From: Herbaspirillum rhizosphaerae
Lineage (GTDB): Bacteria; Pseudomonadota; Gammaproteobacteria; Burkholderiales; Burkholderiaceae_D
DNA length: 64,000 nucleotides
Reading direction: 5' to 3'
Assembly (NCBI RefSeq): GCF_001189965.1
Contig: NZ_LFLU01000003.1
Span: 62,001-126,000, forward strand
Shown here piece by piece: positions 1 to 9,295 of this stretch. Position 1 is the first letter of the stretch. Each line of letters opens with the position of its first letter. The translations under genes and the position numbers were made by a program. The notes beneath the pieces were generated by a model. That model searched no databases and was not told where the DNA came from. It was given only the letters and a program-made list of their open reading frames with translations.

Positions 1-236
1 AATTCGAGCAGGAAGGCGATTTGCGCCGCGTCTTCGCCGCCATCCTGGTGGAGCGCGACGGGCACAAGGCCATGGTGATCGGCAACAAGGGTGCGCGCCT
101 CAAGGAAATTTCCACCCAGGCGCGGCTGGACATGGAGCGCCTGTTCGGCGGTCCGGTTTATCTCGAAATCTGGGTCAAGGTCAAATCCGGCTGGGCTGAC
201 AACGAAGCCGGGTTGCGTGCCTACGGCTACGAATAG
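1..236 (+). CDS. era: GTPase Era, C-terminal fragment (5' truncated by window edge)
   Basis: Era is a GTPase that binds 16S rRNA and helps mature the 30S subunit. Only the last ~78 codons are present, entering in frame from position 3. They contain the KH RNA-binding domain, with the signature [11 protein letters not shown] followed by a helix ending in [14 protein letters not shown]. The reading frame closes with the usual basic/aromatic tail. The gene is followed 23 nt later by recO, the standard order in betaproteobacteria, so identification rests on both the KH sequence and the synteny. The GTPase domain lies outside the window. Confidence 0.93.
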   Translation, partial: FEQEGDLRRVFAAILVERDGHKAMVIGNKGARLKEISTQARLDMERLFGGPVYLEIWVKVKSGWADNEAGLRAYGYE

Positions 237-259
237 ACATATACACCACACATACACCT

Positions 260-1135
260 ATGGCTGAGATCACCGCCGATACCGCAGTTGGTCAGACACT
301 CGATGCAGAAGCACTGAGCGCTGCGGCGACGCAGTCTGCGCTGGACAATGCCAAGAATGCCGCCGCACCCAAGCGCGGTACGCGCGCATCGGCAACGCCG
401 CGCCGCCCAAGGGCGCAGGAAAAAGAAACCCGCATCCAGGCCCAGCCCGGCTTCGTGCTGCACAGCTATCCCTATAAAGAAACCAGCCTGATCGTCGATG
501 TGTTTTCACGCGATCACGGCCGCGTCGCACTGGTCGCCAAAGGCGCCAAGCGTCCGCATTCCGCATTGCGCGGCGTGCTGCAAACCTTTCAGCCCTTGTC
601 GGTCAGCTGGGCCGGCAAGTCCGAAGTACGCACCCTGACCGTCGCCGAATGGGTCGGCGGCATGCTGCCGCTGGAAAAATCGGCGCTGCTGTGCGGCTTC
701 TATCTCAACGAATTGCTGGTCAAGCTGCTGGCGCGCGACGATGCGCATCCGGCGCTGTTCGATCATTACGTGTCGACGCTGAATCAGCTCGCGCACGGCG
801 AGTCCGCACCTATCGTGCTGCGCAAGTTCGAGCGCGCCTTGCTCAAGGAAACCGGCGTGGCCGGCGACTGGACCAGGTGCATCACCAACGGCAAAGCGGT
901 TGCGCCGGAAGAGACCTATGTCGTCGATCCGGAGCAGGGCGTGCGCTTCCCGCGCCTGTCCGACGCGTGGCCCAAAGTCTCCGGCAAGACCTTGCTCGAC
1001 ATGGACAAGGAAGACTACAGCGACCTCAACACGCAGACGCAGAGCAAACTCCTGATGCGCTCCTTGCTGTCGCATCATCTGGGCGGCGCGCAATTGAATA
1101 CGCGGCAGATTCTGATCGATCTGACGCAGCTCTGA
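260..1135 (+). CDS. recO: DNA repair/recombination mediator RecO
   Basis: RecO loads RecA onto SSB-coated DNA in the RecFOR pathway. The 291-residue product has the RecO OB-fold start at about residue 62 ([20 protein letters not shown], then [14 protein letters not shown]), followed by the helical domain. It is longer than typical RecO (about 230-250 residues) because of an Ala/Thr-rich, low-complexity N-terminal extension of about 60 residues with a basic patch. An internal start might be used instead, but no better ribosome-binding site is evident. It lies between era and the pdxJ-acpS block, its usual neighbourhood. Confidence 0.92.
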   Translation: MAEITADTAVGQTLDAEALSAAATQSALDNAKNAAAPKRGTRASATPRRPRAQEKETRIQAQPGFVLHSYPYKETSLIVDVFSRDHGRVALVAKGAKRPHSALRGVLQTFQPLSVSWAGKSEVRTLTVAEWVGGMLPLEKSALLCGFYLNELLVKLLARDDAHPALFDHYVSTLNQLAHGESAPIVLRKFERALLKETGVAGDWTRCITNGKAVAPEETYVVDPEQGVRFPRLSDAWPKVSGKTLLDMDKEDYSDLNTQTQSKLLMRSLLSHHLGGAQLNTRQILIDLTQL

Positions 1136-1151
1136 GACGCCAGGGATTCCC

Positions 1152-2399
1152 GTGTTGAAAGATTTTTCCTGGTCGGGCATGGCGGCAGGCTTCGTCGCCG
1201 TCCTCATCGGCTTTACCAGTTCCGCCGCCATCATCTTCCAGGCCGCCGCCGCTGCCGGCGCGACGCCAACCCAGATCAGCTCATGGATTTTTGCGCTCGG
1301 CCTGGGCATGGGCGTGACCTGCATCGGTCTTTCGCTCTACTACCGCACACCCGTCGTCACCGCCTGGTCCACGCCCGGCGCGGCCTTGCTGATCACCGGA
1401 CTGGCCGGCCTCTCGATGCCGCAGGCGATCGGCGTGTTCATGTTTTCGGCGGCGCTGGTCACCATTTGCGGCGTCACCGGCCTGTTCGCAAGGGCGATGA
1501 ATCGTATCCCGATTTCGATTGCCGCCGCCATGCTGGCCGGCATCCTGGCGCGTTTCGGCATGGATGTCTTCGTCGCCATGAAGCTGGAGTTTGCGCTGGT
1601 GTTGCTGATGTTTGCGGTGTACCTGGTCGCCAAACGCTTCTCGCCGCGCTACGCCATCATCATCGTCCTGGCGCTCGGTACGGCCTTTGCCGGCGCGCAG
1701 GGATTGCTGAAATTTGAAAGCTTCCACGCAAGCCTCGCCACGCCGGAATTCGTCATGCCCGAATTCGCCTGGACCAGTCTGCTCGGCGTCGGCATACCGC
1801 TTTTCGTTGTGACCATGGCGTCGCAAAACGCGCCCGGCGTGGCGATCATGCGCGCCTCCGGCTACCAGACGCCGGTGTCGCCGCTGATGACCTGGACCGG
1901 GCTGACGACCCTGATGCTGGCGCCTTTCGGCTGCTTTTCGATTTGTCTTGCGGCCATTACTGCCGCCATCTGCATGGGCAAGGAAGCGCATGAAGACGCC
2001 TCCAAGCGCTACATGGCCAGCGTGGCGGCCGGCGTCTTTTACCTGGTGGCAGGCATCTTCGGCGCCACCGTGGTGGCGCTGTTCTCTGCGTTCCCCAAGG
2101 CGCTGATCATGGCAATTGCCGGGCTGGCGCTGTTCGGCACCATCGCCAACGGCCTGACTGTCGCCATGTCGAATGAAACGCAGCGCGAAGCGGCATTGAT
2201 TACCTTTCTGGTCACCGCGTCGGGCGTTTCCCTGTTCGGCATCGGCGCCGCATTCTGGGGGCTGGTTGCCGGTGGTCTGGCGATGCTGGTCTTCAACGGG
2301 AAATGGAAAACTGCTTCCGCGACACAAGCGACGCCGGAAACAATGCACGATAAAATTCCAGCCTCGCATTCTCAATCACCTCACAGCGCACAGCGATAA
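1152..2399 (+). CDS. benE: BenE-family benzoate/aromatic acid:H+ symporter
   Basis: This is an integral membrane protein of about 415 residues with 11-12 hydrophobic segments. It begins with a GTG codon 16 nt after recO. The N-terminus ([29 protein letters not shown]) and the [14 protein letters not shown] segment are characteristic of the BenE family, which imports benzoate with protons. No benzoate-degradation gene is near. It sits between recO and pdxJ, which are often adjacent in related genomes, so it looks like a later insertion into a housekeeping operon. The substrate is inferred from family membership only. Confidence 0.82.
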   Translation: MLKDFSWSGMAAGFVAVLIGFTSSAAIIFQAAAAAGATPTQISSWIFALGLGMGVTCIGLSLYYRTPVVTAWSTPGAALLITGLAGLSMPQAIGVFMFSAALVTICGVTGLFARAMNRIPISIAAAMLAGILARFGMDVFVAMKLEFALVLLMFAVYLVAKRFSPRYAIIIVLALGTAFAGAQGLLKFESFHASLATPEFVMPEFAWTSLLGVGIPLFVVTMASQNAPGVAIMRASGYQTPVSPLMTWTGLTTLMLAPFGCFSICLAAITAAICMGKEAHEDASKRYMASVAAGVFYLVAGIFGATVVALFSAFPKALIMAIAGLALFGTIANGLTVAMSNETQREAALITFLVTASGVSLFGIGAAFWGLVAGGLAMLVFNGKWKTASATQATPETMHDKIPASHSQSPHSAQR

Positions 2400-2403
2400 T
2401 GTC

Positions 2404-3174
2404 ATGAGCTTTCTCAATCCTGTCGGTCCGGCCATCGAGCTGGGCATCAATATCGATCACGTCGCCACCTTGCGCAACGCGCGCGGCACGACTTATCCCG
2501 ATCCTATCCAGGCTGCATTGCAGGCCGAAGAGGCGGGCGCCGATGCGATCACCTTGCACCTGCGCGAAGATCGCCGCCACATCCGCGACGCCGACGTCGA
2601 AGCGATCCGTCCCTTGCTGCGCACGCGCATGAATCTGGAAGCCGCCGTCACCAGCGAGATGATCGATTTTTCTTGCCGTATCAGGCCGCAGGATTCCTGC
2701 CTCGTGCCGGAGAAGCGTACCGAAATCACCACCGAAGGCGGCCTCGACGTCGTCACGCATTTTGCCCAAGTGCAGGCGGCGGTGAAGCAGTTGCAGGCCG
2801 AAGGCATCCGCGTGAGCCTGTTCATCGATCCGGACGACGAGCAGATCAAGGCTGCCGCCGAAACCGGTGCACCCGTGATCGAACTGCACACCGGCCGCTA
2901 TGCCGAAGCGCACGACCAGGCCGAGCAGGAAAAAGAACTGGAACGCGTCAAGGCCAGCGTGCTGGAAGGCATCCGCCGCGGGCTCAAAGTCAACGCCGGC
3001 CACGGTTTGCACTACACCAACGTACAGGCGATCGCCGCTATCCCGCATATCGCCGAACTCAACATCGGCCATGCCATCGTCGCGCAAGCGGTGTTTGTCG
3101 GCTGGCAAAAAGCGGTCAGCGACATGAAGGCGATCATGCTCAAGGCGCGCCTGGACGCTGCCGGAAAACATTGA
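2404..3174 (+). CDS. pdxJ: Pyridoxine 5'-phosphate synthase PdxJ
   Basis: PdxJ condenses 1-deoxyxylulose 5-phosphate with 3-amino-2-oxopropyl phosphate to make pyridoxine 5'-phosphate in vitamin B6 synthesis. The 256-residue TIM barrel has the family start [18 protein letters not shown], the active-site stretch [13 protein letters not shown], and the C-terminal [15 protein letters not shown] and [10 protein letters not shown] motifs. The start chosen is ATG 2404, five nt after the transporter stop; the open frame extends further upstream but has no homology there. acpS follows, the pdxJ-acpS pairing typical of proteobacteria. Confidence 0.95.
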   Translation: MSFLNPVGPAIELGINIDHVATLRNARGTTYPDPIQAALQAEEAGADAITLHLREDRRHIRDADVEAIRPLLRTRMNLEAAVTSEMIDFSCRIRPQDSCLVPEKRTEITTEGGLDVVTHFAQVQAAVKQLQAEGIRVSLFIDPDDEQIKAAAETGAPVIELHTGRYAEAHDQAEQEKELERVKASVLEGIRRGLKVNAGHGLHYTNVQAIAAIPHIAELNIGHAIVAQAVFVGWQKAVSDMKAIMLKARLDAAGKH

Positions 3175-3190
3175 TAACGAAAGCTTGACC

Positions 3191-3583
3191 ATGATCTACG
3201 GCATCGGTACCGACATTCTCCAGATATCACGTCTCAAGGCCACGCTGGAACGGCGCGGCGACCGCTTTGCGGAAAAGATCCTGGGGCCGGAGGAAATGGT
3301 CAAATACCTCAGCCGCAAAGCCAAGGTCGAAGCGCGCGGCATCAGTTTCCTGGCGACGCGCTTTGCCGCCAAGGAAGCGTTTTCCAAGGCCATCGGGCTG
3401 GGCATGCGCATGCCGATGACCTGGCGCTCGATGCAAACGCTCAATGCGCCCAGCGGCAAACCGATCGTCGTGTGCAGCGGCAAACTGAAAACATGGATGG
3501 AAGAGCAGGGCCTGACCGCGCAAGTCTCGATCACCGATGAGGTGGAGTACGCGGTCGCATTTGTCATAGCGGAGAAAACATGA
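3191..3583 (+). CDS. acpS: Holo-[acyl-carrier-protein] synthase AcpS
   Basis: AcpS transfers 4'-phosphopantetheine from CoA to acyl carrier protein. The 130-residue protein starts [14 protein letters not shown], containing the Mg-binding Asp, and has the second signature [12 protein letters not shown] with the metal-ligand Glu. Both match the short AcpS-type family. ATG 3191 is preferred over the in-frame TTG two codons upstream. The stop overlaps the nagZ start as ATGA, indicating translational coupling. Confidence 0.94.
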   Translation: MIYGIGTDILQISRLKATLERRGDRFAEKILGPEEMVKYLSRKAKVEARGISFLATRFAAKEAFSKAIGLGMRMPMTWRSMQTLNAPSGKPIVVCSGKLKTWMEEQGLTAQVSITDEVEYAVAFVIAEKT

Positions 3584-4629
3584 AGTCAGCAGCTCAATCG
3601 GATCAAGCGAAACAGGCCTTGGGCCCCGTCATGCTCGACGTGGTCGGCACCAGCCTGACGGCGGAAGACATCCGCCGCATCCGGCATCCGCTGACCGGCG
3701 GCGTGATCCTGTTCGCGCGCAACTATGAAAACCGCAAGCAGATCACGGCGCTGGCGCAAGCCATCCACGCGGCGCGCCCGGGCGTGCTGATCGCGGTCGA
3801 CCATGAAGGCGGTCGCGTGCAACGCTTCAAGACCGACGGCTTCACGCATCTGCCCGCCATGCGCGTGCTGGGCGAGTTATGGGATCGCGACGTGTTGGAG
3901 GCAACCCGCCTGGCGACGGCGGTCGGCTACGTGCTGGCGGCCGAACTGCGCGCCTGCGGCATCGACCTCTCGTTCACACCGGTGCTGGACCTCGACTTCG
4001 GCGTATCGAGCGTGATCGGCACCCGTTCCTTCCATCGCGATCCGCGCGTCGTGACGCTGCTGGCAAAGAGCCTGAATCACGGTCTTGCGCTGGCCGGCAT
4101 GGCCAATTGCGGCAAGCATTTTCCCGGCCACGGCTACGTGCAGGCCGATTCGCACATCGACACGCCGGTCGACGACCGCGCCTATCAGGACATCATCGGC
4201 GACGACGCCATGCCGTATGACTGGCTTGGCATGAGCCTGACGGCTGTGATGCCGGCGCACGTGATTTATCCGAAGGTGGACAAACACCCGGCCGGGTTCT
4301 CCAAAAAATGGCTGAACATCCTGCGCAAGGACATCGGTTTCCAGGGCGTGATCTTCAGCGACGACCTCAGCATGCAAGGCGCCAGCGTCGCCGGCAGCGT
4401 CCTTGACGGCGCGCAGGCGGCGTTGGATGCCGGTTGCGACATGGTGCTGATCTGCAATTCGCCCGACAAGGCGGACCAGTTGCTGAGCGGCCTGAAGACC
4501 AGGATTTCTCCTGCATCGGCGGCGCGCATCGCCGCGCTGGTGCCGCAAAGCGACTTCCTCGATTGGGACGGCCTGCAAAAGGATGAGCGTTACCTGGCCG
4601 CCAAAAAACTGGTGTTGACGCTGGCCTGA
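3580..4629 (+). CDS. nagZ: Beta-N-acetylhexosaminidase NagZ
   Basis: NagZ is a cytosolic glycoside hydrolase family 3 enzyme that removes GlcNAc from anhydromuropeptides during cell-wall recycling. The 349-residue sequence shows the GH3 landmarks [11 protein letters not shown] near residue 75, the mobile-loop motif KHFPGHG with the downstream DSHID, and [10 protein letters not shown] carrying the nucleophile Asp. Length is normal. It overlaps acpS by 4 nt, a common betaproteobacterial arrangement. Confidence 0.94.
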   Translation: MKSAAQSDQAKQALGPVMLDVVGTSLTAEDIRRIRHPLTGGVILFARNYENRKQITALAQAIHAARPGVLIAVDHEGGRVQRFKTDGFTHLPAMRVLGELWDRDVLEATRLATAVGYVLAAELRACGIDLSFTPVLDLDFGVSSVIGTRSFHRDPRVVTLLAKSLNHGLALAGMANCGKHFPGHGYVQADSHIDTPVDDRAYQDIIGDDAMPYDWLGMSLTAVMPAHVIYPKVDKHPAGFSKKWLNILRKDIGFQGVIFSDDLSMQGASVAGSVLDGAQAALDAGCDMVLICNSPDKADQLLSGLKTRISPASAARIAALVPQSDFLDWDGLQKDERYLAAKKLVLTLA

Positions 4630-4691
4630 GCCGCACCCTGACCCTATCACGATATCAATAGCTGTCCACGAGACGAATTGCCCGAGCCAGC

Positions 4692-6578
4692 ATGTCCGAC
4701 ACTTTGCCAACCGATCCGATCGATCCGGTCAATCCCCCGATTGATCCACGCGACGTCGTCCTTGAGACGGTAGCCAAGCTGCCGCATCTGCCGGGCGTGT
4801 ATCGCTATTTCGATGCGGAAGACAACGTCCTGTACGTCGGCAAGGCGCGCGACCTGAAGAAGCGGGTGTCGAGCTATTTCCAGAAGACATTGAGCAGCCC
4901 GCGCATCGCCATGATGGTCGATCGCATCGCGCGCCTGGAGACGACCGTCACGCGCAGCGAGGCCGAAGCGCTGCTGCTGGAAAACAATCTGATCAAGACG
5001 CTGCGCCCGCGCTTCAATATCCTGTTTCGCGACGACAAGTCCTATCCCTACCTGAAGATCACCGGCCACGCGTTTCCGCGCATGGCCTACTACCGCGGCG
5101 CGGTCGACAAGAAGAGCCAGTATTTCGGTCCCTTTCCCAATGCCTGGGCGGTCAAGGAGTCGATCCAGATTCTGCAGAAGGTATTTCTGTTGCGCACCTG
5201 TGAAGACACGGTCTACGCCAACCGGACGCGGCCATGCCTGCTGCATCAGATCCATCGCTGCAGCGGCCCCTGCGTCAATCTGGTGACGCCGGAAGACTAC
5301 GCCCTCGATGTCGAGAACGCCTCCAAATTCCTGCGCGGCCGCCAGACCGAAGTGCTCGACACGCTGGAAAAGAAGATGCACGCCTATGCCGGCGAACTCA
5401 AGTTCGAACAGGCGGCGGCGGTGCGCAATCAGATTACTTCGCTCTCCAGCGTGCTGCATCAGCAGACCATGGAAACCGGCAGCGACGCCGACATCGACAT
5501 CATCGCCGTGATCGTGCAGGGCGGCCGCGCCTGTGTGAATCTGGCGATGGTGCGCGGCGGACGCCACCTAGGCGATCGCGCCTATTTTCCGACGCATGTG
5601 GATGGCGCCATTCCCGAGGGCGAAGAGTCGCTGGAAGCGGAAGTCATCAAGGCTTTCCTGGCGCAGCATTACATCGACAAATTCATCCCCGGCAATCTCA
5701 TCCTCAATACGGAGTTCGACGACCCTGCGCTGATGCTGGCGCTCATGGAGCAGTGCGGCCACCGCATCACGCTCACGCTGCAGCCGCAAGGCCAGCGCCG
5801 CCAGTGGCTGGAGATGGCGCACAAGGGCGCAGAGATCGCGCTGGCGCGCCTGTTGTCCGAACAGGGTTCGCAACAGGCGCGCACGCGGGCGCTGGTCGAG
5901 GCGCTGGGCAGCGAAGTCGAAGACATCGAAAGCCTGCGTGTGGAGTGCTTCGACATCAGCCATACGCAAGGCGAGGCCACGCAGGCGTCGTGCGTGGTGT
6001 TCCATCACCACGCCATGCAAAACGGCGAATACCGCCGCTACAACATCAACGACATCACGCCGGGCGACGATTACGCCGCGATGCGCCAGGTGCTCATGCG
6101 CCGCTATGAAAAAGTCGCCAACGGCGAAGGCACCATGCCCGACATCGTCCTCATCGACGGCGGCAAAGGGCAGGTGGAAATGGCGCGCCAGGTGTTCACC
6201 GAACTGGGACTCGATATCAGCCTGATCGTCGGCGTGGCCAAGGGAGAAGGGCGCAAGGTCGGGCTGGAAACGCTGGTATTCGTCGACGGCAGGCCGGCGC
6301 AAGAGCTGGGCAAGGAATCCGCTGCGCTGATGCTGATCGCGCAGATCCGCGACGAGGCGCACCGCTTTGCGATCACCGGCATGCGCGCCAAACGAGCCAA
6401 GGCCAGGCAGACTTCGCGGCTGGAAGAGATCGAAGGCATCGGCGCCAAACGCCGCCAGAAGCTGCTGGCGCGCTTCGGCGGCCTGCGCGGCGTGGCCGAC
6501 GCCAGCATCGACGAGCTGGCCTCGGTGGAAGGGATTTCGCACACGCTGGCGGAAGAAATCTACCGTCAGCTGCATTAA
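4692..6578 (+). CDS. uvrC: Excinuclease ABC subunit C (UvrC)
   Basis: UvrC makes both incisions in nucleotide excision repair. The 628-residue protein has the N-terminal GIY-YIG nuclease (LPGVYRYFD, then [17 protein letters not shown] at about residues 36-60). A UVR motif follows around residues 215-240 ([13 protein letters not shown]). The RNase H-like 3' nuclease domain contains [21 protein letters not shown] and [11 protein letters not shown], and the end carries a tandem helix-hairpin-helix ([20 protein letters not shown]). All expected domains are present and full length. Confidence 0.96.
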   Translation: MSDTLPTDPIDPVNPPIDPRDVVLETVAKLPHLPGVYRYFDAEDNVLYVGKARDLKKRVSSYFQKTLSSPRIAMMVDRIARLETTVTRSEAEALLLENNLIKTLRPRFNILFRDDKSYPYLKITGHAFPRMAYYRGAVDKKSQYFGPFPNAWAVKESIQILQKVFLLRTCEDTVYANRTRPCLLHQIHRCSGPCVNLVTPEDYALDVENASKFLRGRQTEVLDTLEKKMHAYAGELKFEQAAAVRNQITSLSSVLHQQTMETGSDADIDIIAVIVQGGRACVNLAMVRGGRHLGDRAYFPTHVDGAIPEGEESLEAEVIKAFLAQHYIDKFIPGNLILNTEFDDPALMLALMEQCGHRITLTLQPQGQRRQWLEMAHKGAEIALARLLSEQGSQQARTRALVEALGSEVEDIESLRVECFDISHTQGEATQASCVVFHHHAMQNGEYRRYNINDITPGDDYAAMRQVLMRRYEKVANGEGTMPDIVLIDGGKGQVEMARQVFTELGLDISLIVGVAKGEGRKVGLETLVFVDGRPAQELGKESAALMLIAQIRDEAHRFAITGMRAKRAKARQTSRLEEIEGIGAKRRQKLLARFGGLRGVADASIDELASVEGISHTLAEEIYRQLH

Positions 6579-6771
6579 CTCGCCGGCCGGTGCCTGCCTG
6601 CCATTGAATTTCACCCCGCTGCCTGCATGTAGCAGGGGGCCGCTCCAAACCGCGCAGACAACGCACCGATTTCCCTACTGATTTATCCCGGTAACAGGTT
6701 TTAAGAGGCGGCTCTGATACTATCTCGGTAAATTTCACTCAGCGCAGAAGTTCACGATAATAAATAAACGT

Positions 6772-7362
6772 ATGCCATTCAATATTCCCATTTTGCTTAC
6801 CTGGTTGCGTGTCGCCCTGATTCCACTGGTGGTCGGTGTGTTTTATGTGCCGGAGATCGGGCTGTCGCGTTACGAGCAAGGCATCGCGTCGACGATCATC
6901 TTCATCGTCGCCGCGGCGACCGACTGGTTCGACGGCTTCCTGGCGCGTCGCTGGGATCAGACGTCGGCGTTCGGCGCTTTCCTCGATCCGGTCGCGGACA
7001 AACTGATGGTCACCGGCGCCTTGCTGGTGCTGGTGCATCTGGATCGCGTGCATCCGATTATCGCCTTCATCATCATCGGCCGCGAGATCGCCATCTCGGC
7101 GCTGCGCGAATGGATGGCGCAGATCGGCGCATCGAAATCGGTGGCCGTCAGCTCGCTCGGAAAAATCAAAACCACGGCGCAGATGATCGCGATTCCGATG
7201 CTGCTGTTCTATGGCGATTTGTTCGGTTTCATCAATACGCAGGTATTGGGAAAATGGCTGTTGCTGATCGCAGCCGTGCTGACAGTGTGGTCCATGCTTT
7301 ACTACTTGCAGAAGGCATGGCCGCTGATAAAAAAAGTACAAGAAAACAAAAGTGGCGCTTGA
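6772..7362 (+). CDS. pgsA: CDP-diacylglycerol--glycerol-3-phosphate 3-phosphatidyltransferase
   Basis: PgsA makes phosphatidylglycerophosphate, the committed step to phosphatidylglycerol and cardiolipin, in the inner membrane. The 196-residue protein begins with the typical [16 protein letters not shown] segment. It carries the CDP-alcohol phosphotransferase signature D-x2-D-G-x2-A-R-x8-G-x3-D-x3-D, seen as [22 protein letters not shown] plus PVADK. Several hydrophobic helices follow. The uvrC-pgsA-tRNA-Gly order is common in betaproteobacteria. The stop codon overlaps the -35 box of the following tRNA promoter. Confidence 0.95.
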   Translation: MPFNIPILLTWLRVALIPLVVGVFYVPEIGLSRYEQGIASTIIFIVAAATDWFDGFLARRWDQTSAFGAFLDPVADKLMVTGALLVLVHLDRVHPIIAFIIIGREIAISALREWMAQIGASKSVAVSSLGKIKTTAQMIAIPMLLFYGDLFGFINTQVLGKWLLLIAAVLTVWSMLYYLQKAWPLIKKVQENKSGA

Positions 7363-7386
7363 CTTCCTCTATGGAAGCTCTATAAT
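7359..7386 (+). promoter_or_regulatory. Sigma-70 promoter for the first tRNA-Gly
   Basis: TTGACT (7359-7364), a 16-nt spacer and a perfect TATAAT (7381-7386) precede the tRNA by 17 nt. The -35 hexamer overlaps the last codons of pgsA. Confidence 0.75.
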
Positions 7387-7403
7387 AGCGTTCTGTTGTT
7401 GAT

Positions 7404-7479
7404 GCGGGAGTAGCTCAGTTGGTAGAGCGATACCTTGCCAAGGTATAGGTCGAGAGTTCGAGACTCTTCTCCCGCTCCA
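7404..7479 (+). tRNA. tRNA-Gly (GCC), copy 1
   Basis: A complete 76-nt cloverleaf: acceptor GCGGGAG pairing with CTCCCGC, D-arm AGCTCAGTTGGTAGAGC, anticodon loop TTGCCAA giving anticodon GCC, T-arm GAGAGTTCGAGACTC, and genome-encoded CCA. The sequence is identical to the second copy at 7712. Confidence 0.97.
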
Positions 7480-7490
7480 GAATTACTAAA

Positions 7491-7516
7491 GGAAGCGCCA
7501 AAACGCTTCCTTTTTT
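7491..7516 (+). terminator. Rho-independent terminator after tRNA-Gly 1
   Basis: GGAAGCG and CGCTTCC form a 7-bp stem around a CCAAAA-type loop, followed directly by six T residues. Confidence 0.85.
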
Positions 7517-7627
7517 CATTGTGAGAGTTCTGCATCAGCCGAAAAAACTTCAGAAGATTGACGCTGAAGCCGGTTGAAAAGAAAGCCGCAATTAGCAACG
7601 AATAGACAGCAGTAGTTAATGTCCCCT

Positions 7628-7701
7628 GGCGGGGTAGCAAAGTGGTTATGCAGCGGCCTGCAAAGCCGTCTACGCCGGTTCGATCCCGACCCCCGCCTCC
7701 A
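7628..7701 (+). tRNA. tRNA-Cys (GCA)
   Basis: A 74-nt cloverleaf with acceptor GGCGGGG pairing with CCCCGCC, anticodon stem CGGCC/GGCCG-type with loop containing GCA, T-arm centred on GGTTCGATCC, and encoded CCA. It is 10 nt upstream of the second tRNA-Gly and is probably co-transcribed with it. The 111-nt stretch between the first terminator and this gene shows no convincing promoter by eye. Confidence 0.96.
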
Positions 7702-7711
7702 AACGCTCCAT

Positions 7712-7787
7712 GCGGGAGTAGCTCAGTTGGTAGAGCGATACCTTGCCAAGGTATAGGTCGAGAGTTCGAGACTCTTCTCCCGCTCCA
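7712..7787 (+). tRNA. tRNA-Gly (GCC), copy 2
   Basis: A 76-nt cloverleaf identical in sequence to the copy at 7404-7479, including anticodon GCC and encoded CCA. Such exact duplication is common for highly used tRNAs kept identical by gene conversion. Confidence 0.97.
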
Positions 7788-7794
7788 TATTAAA

Positions 7795-7825
7795 AAGGAA
7801 GCTCAGCAATGAGCTTCCTTTTTTC
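7795..7825 (+). terminator. Rho-independent terminator after the tRNA-Cys/tRNA-Gly pair
   Basis: An A-rich left side and the stem GGAAGCTCA / TGAGCTTCC with a GCAA loop are followed by a run of six T residues. Confidence 0.88.
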
Positions 7826-7991
7826 TTTTCCGATCCCGTTTTTCTTCCCTTCTCGGCCTTCCTTCAGACGGTTTTTCCTCAGCGATTTGTTGCACCAGCA
7901 CAGGGCAACAAATATTGGATTTATGTCGTATTTTGTTCGATTCAATTGTTTTTTATGCAATTACACTCTACATTGACGTATCGCTTGAACG

Positions 7992-8018
7992 GGTAGTTTC
8001 AATCGCAATAGAAGATAA
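7992..8018 (+). promoter_or_regulatory. Possible sigma-28 (FliA) promoter of cheV
   Basis: GGTAGTTT (5/8 to TAAAGTTT), exactly 11 nt, then GAAGATAA (6/8 to GCCGATAA) resembles the flagellar sigma-28 consensus. The -10 ends only 16 nt before the cheV ATG, which would leave a very short leader. The match may therefore be fortuitous. Confidence 0.3.
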
Positions 8019-8034
8019 CGACGGGGGTGTCGCA

Positions 8035-8985
8035 ATGGATGCATTTCAAAAAGAGATCGACGAAAGAACCAATCTCACCAGCTCCAACAAATTTGAGTTG
8101 CTGCTTTTCCGTCTCGGCTCCGACCCGCATGGCGTGCGCTCGGAACTGTTCGGCATCAACGTCTTCAAGATTCGCGAAATTGTCCCCATGCCGGCCATCA
8201 CAAAAGCAGCAGGGACGCAGTCGCCGATGCTGGGCATGGTCAACATCCGCGGCCAGATCATTTCGGTGATCGATTTGCCGGCGGTGGTCGGCTGTACACC
8301 CAAGACCGGTCTGAACATTTTGCTGGTGACGGAATACGCGCGCAGCACGCAGGCTTTTGCGGTGGAATCGGTCGACGAAATCGTGCGCCTTGAATGGAGC
8401 CAGGTGTTGTCCGCGGAATCCAAGGCCGGCGGCAACTTTGTGACCAGCATCGCGCGCCTCGACGACGAGATGCAGGGCAGCCGCCTGGCGCAAGTGCTGG
8501 ACGTCGAGCAGATCCTGCACGAAATCATGCCGAAGGAGCGCGACATGGAAATCGCCGGCATGGAGCACATCAAGCTCAAGCCGGGCGCGGTGATCATTGC
8601 CGCCGACGATTCCAAGGTGGCGCGTTCGCTGGTGGAAAGCGGATTGACCGCAATGGGCTTGCCTTTCCTGATGCACAAAACCGGCAAGGAAGCCTGGGAA
8701 AAACTGCTTGAAATCAGCAAGGAAACGAAAGCGCAAGGCGTACCGATTACCGATCGCGTCGCGATGGTGCTGACTGATCTGGAAATGCCGGAAATGGACG
8801 GCTTCACGCTTACGCGCAATATTAAGCGCGACGAGGGGCTGAAGGCGATTCCTGTCGTGATCCACTCGTCCTTGTCCGGCTCCGCCAACGAAGACCACGT
8901 CAAGAACATCGGCGCCGACGGCTATGTCGCCAAATTCGTCATCGAAGACCTGACCAAGGCCATCGCCCACGCGCTCGGTAAATAG
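8035..8985 (+). CDS. cheV: Chemotaxis coupling protein CheV (CheW domain + receiver)
   Basis: CheV couples chemoreceptors to CheA through its CheW-like domain, and its receiver domain allows phosphorylation-dependent adaptation. The 316-residue product begins at ATG 8035, preceded by a G-rich ribosome-binding site. The CheW-like half (residues about 20-170) contains FKIREIVPMP and MLGMVNIRGQIISVIDLP. The receiver half (from about residue 185) contains IIAADDSKVAR, the phospho-acceptor context TDLEMPEMDGFTLTRNI, and a Lys in YVAKF. It stands alone between tRNAs and cob genes. A strong terminator follows, so it is monocistronic. Confidence 0.93.
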   Translation: MDAFQKEIDERTNLTSSNKFELLLFRLGSDPHGVRSELFGINVFKIREIVPMPAITKAAGTQSPMLGMVNIRGQIISVIDLPAVVGCTPKTGLNILLVTEYARSTQAFAVESVDEIVRLEWSQVLSAESKAGGNFVTSIARLDDEMQGSRLAQVLDVEQILHEIMPKERDMEIAGMEHIKLKPGAVIIAADDSKVARSLVESGLTAMGLPFLMHKTGKEAWEKLLEISKETKAQGVPITDRVAMVLTDLEMPEMDGFTLTRNIKRDEGLKAIPVVIHSSLSGSANEDHVKNIGADGYVAKFVIEDLTKAIAHALGK

Positions 8986-9028
8986 TTTCTGTCAGCGCAT
9001 CGTCAGACGTACTTCCCGGTTAAAACGT

Positions 9029-9071
9029 AAAATGCCGCGATTCATTCAAACGGATGAATCGCGGCATTTTT
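9029..9071 (+). terminator. Strong Rho-independent terminator of cheV
   Basis: A 17-bp perfect stem (AAAATGCCGCGATTCAT and its complement) with an 8-nt loop ends in a T run. The flanking A and T runs mean it could also work on the minus strand. The remaining 8986-9295 region shows no open frame, tRNA or cobalamin riboswitch that I could recognise. Confidence 0.9.
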
Positions 9072-9295
9072 GCCATGAAGCCTGTTGTGACTACAATGAA
9101 TGACGGTCTCGCCGGAAGGCGATGCCTGTCGATGCCCAACGATGCCGATTAAAGGCGCCAGAATGTAAAGAACGCCCCCGCAGCACTGCACATTTGGTCG
9201 CAACGCGCGACTATCTCTTATACTGACGTCCTTTCGTCAATTCTGTTTTTCATTGATCAGAATCCATTTCGCGGCCAACGGCGTGTGATCCAGCT

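Noticed and set aside
8986..9295. Cobalamin riboswitch before cobT
   Set aside because: No B12-box or matching helices visible; the region is dominated by the cheV terminator.
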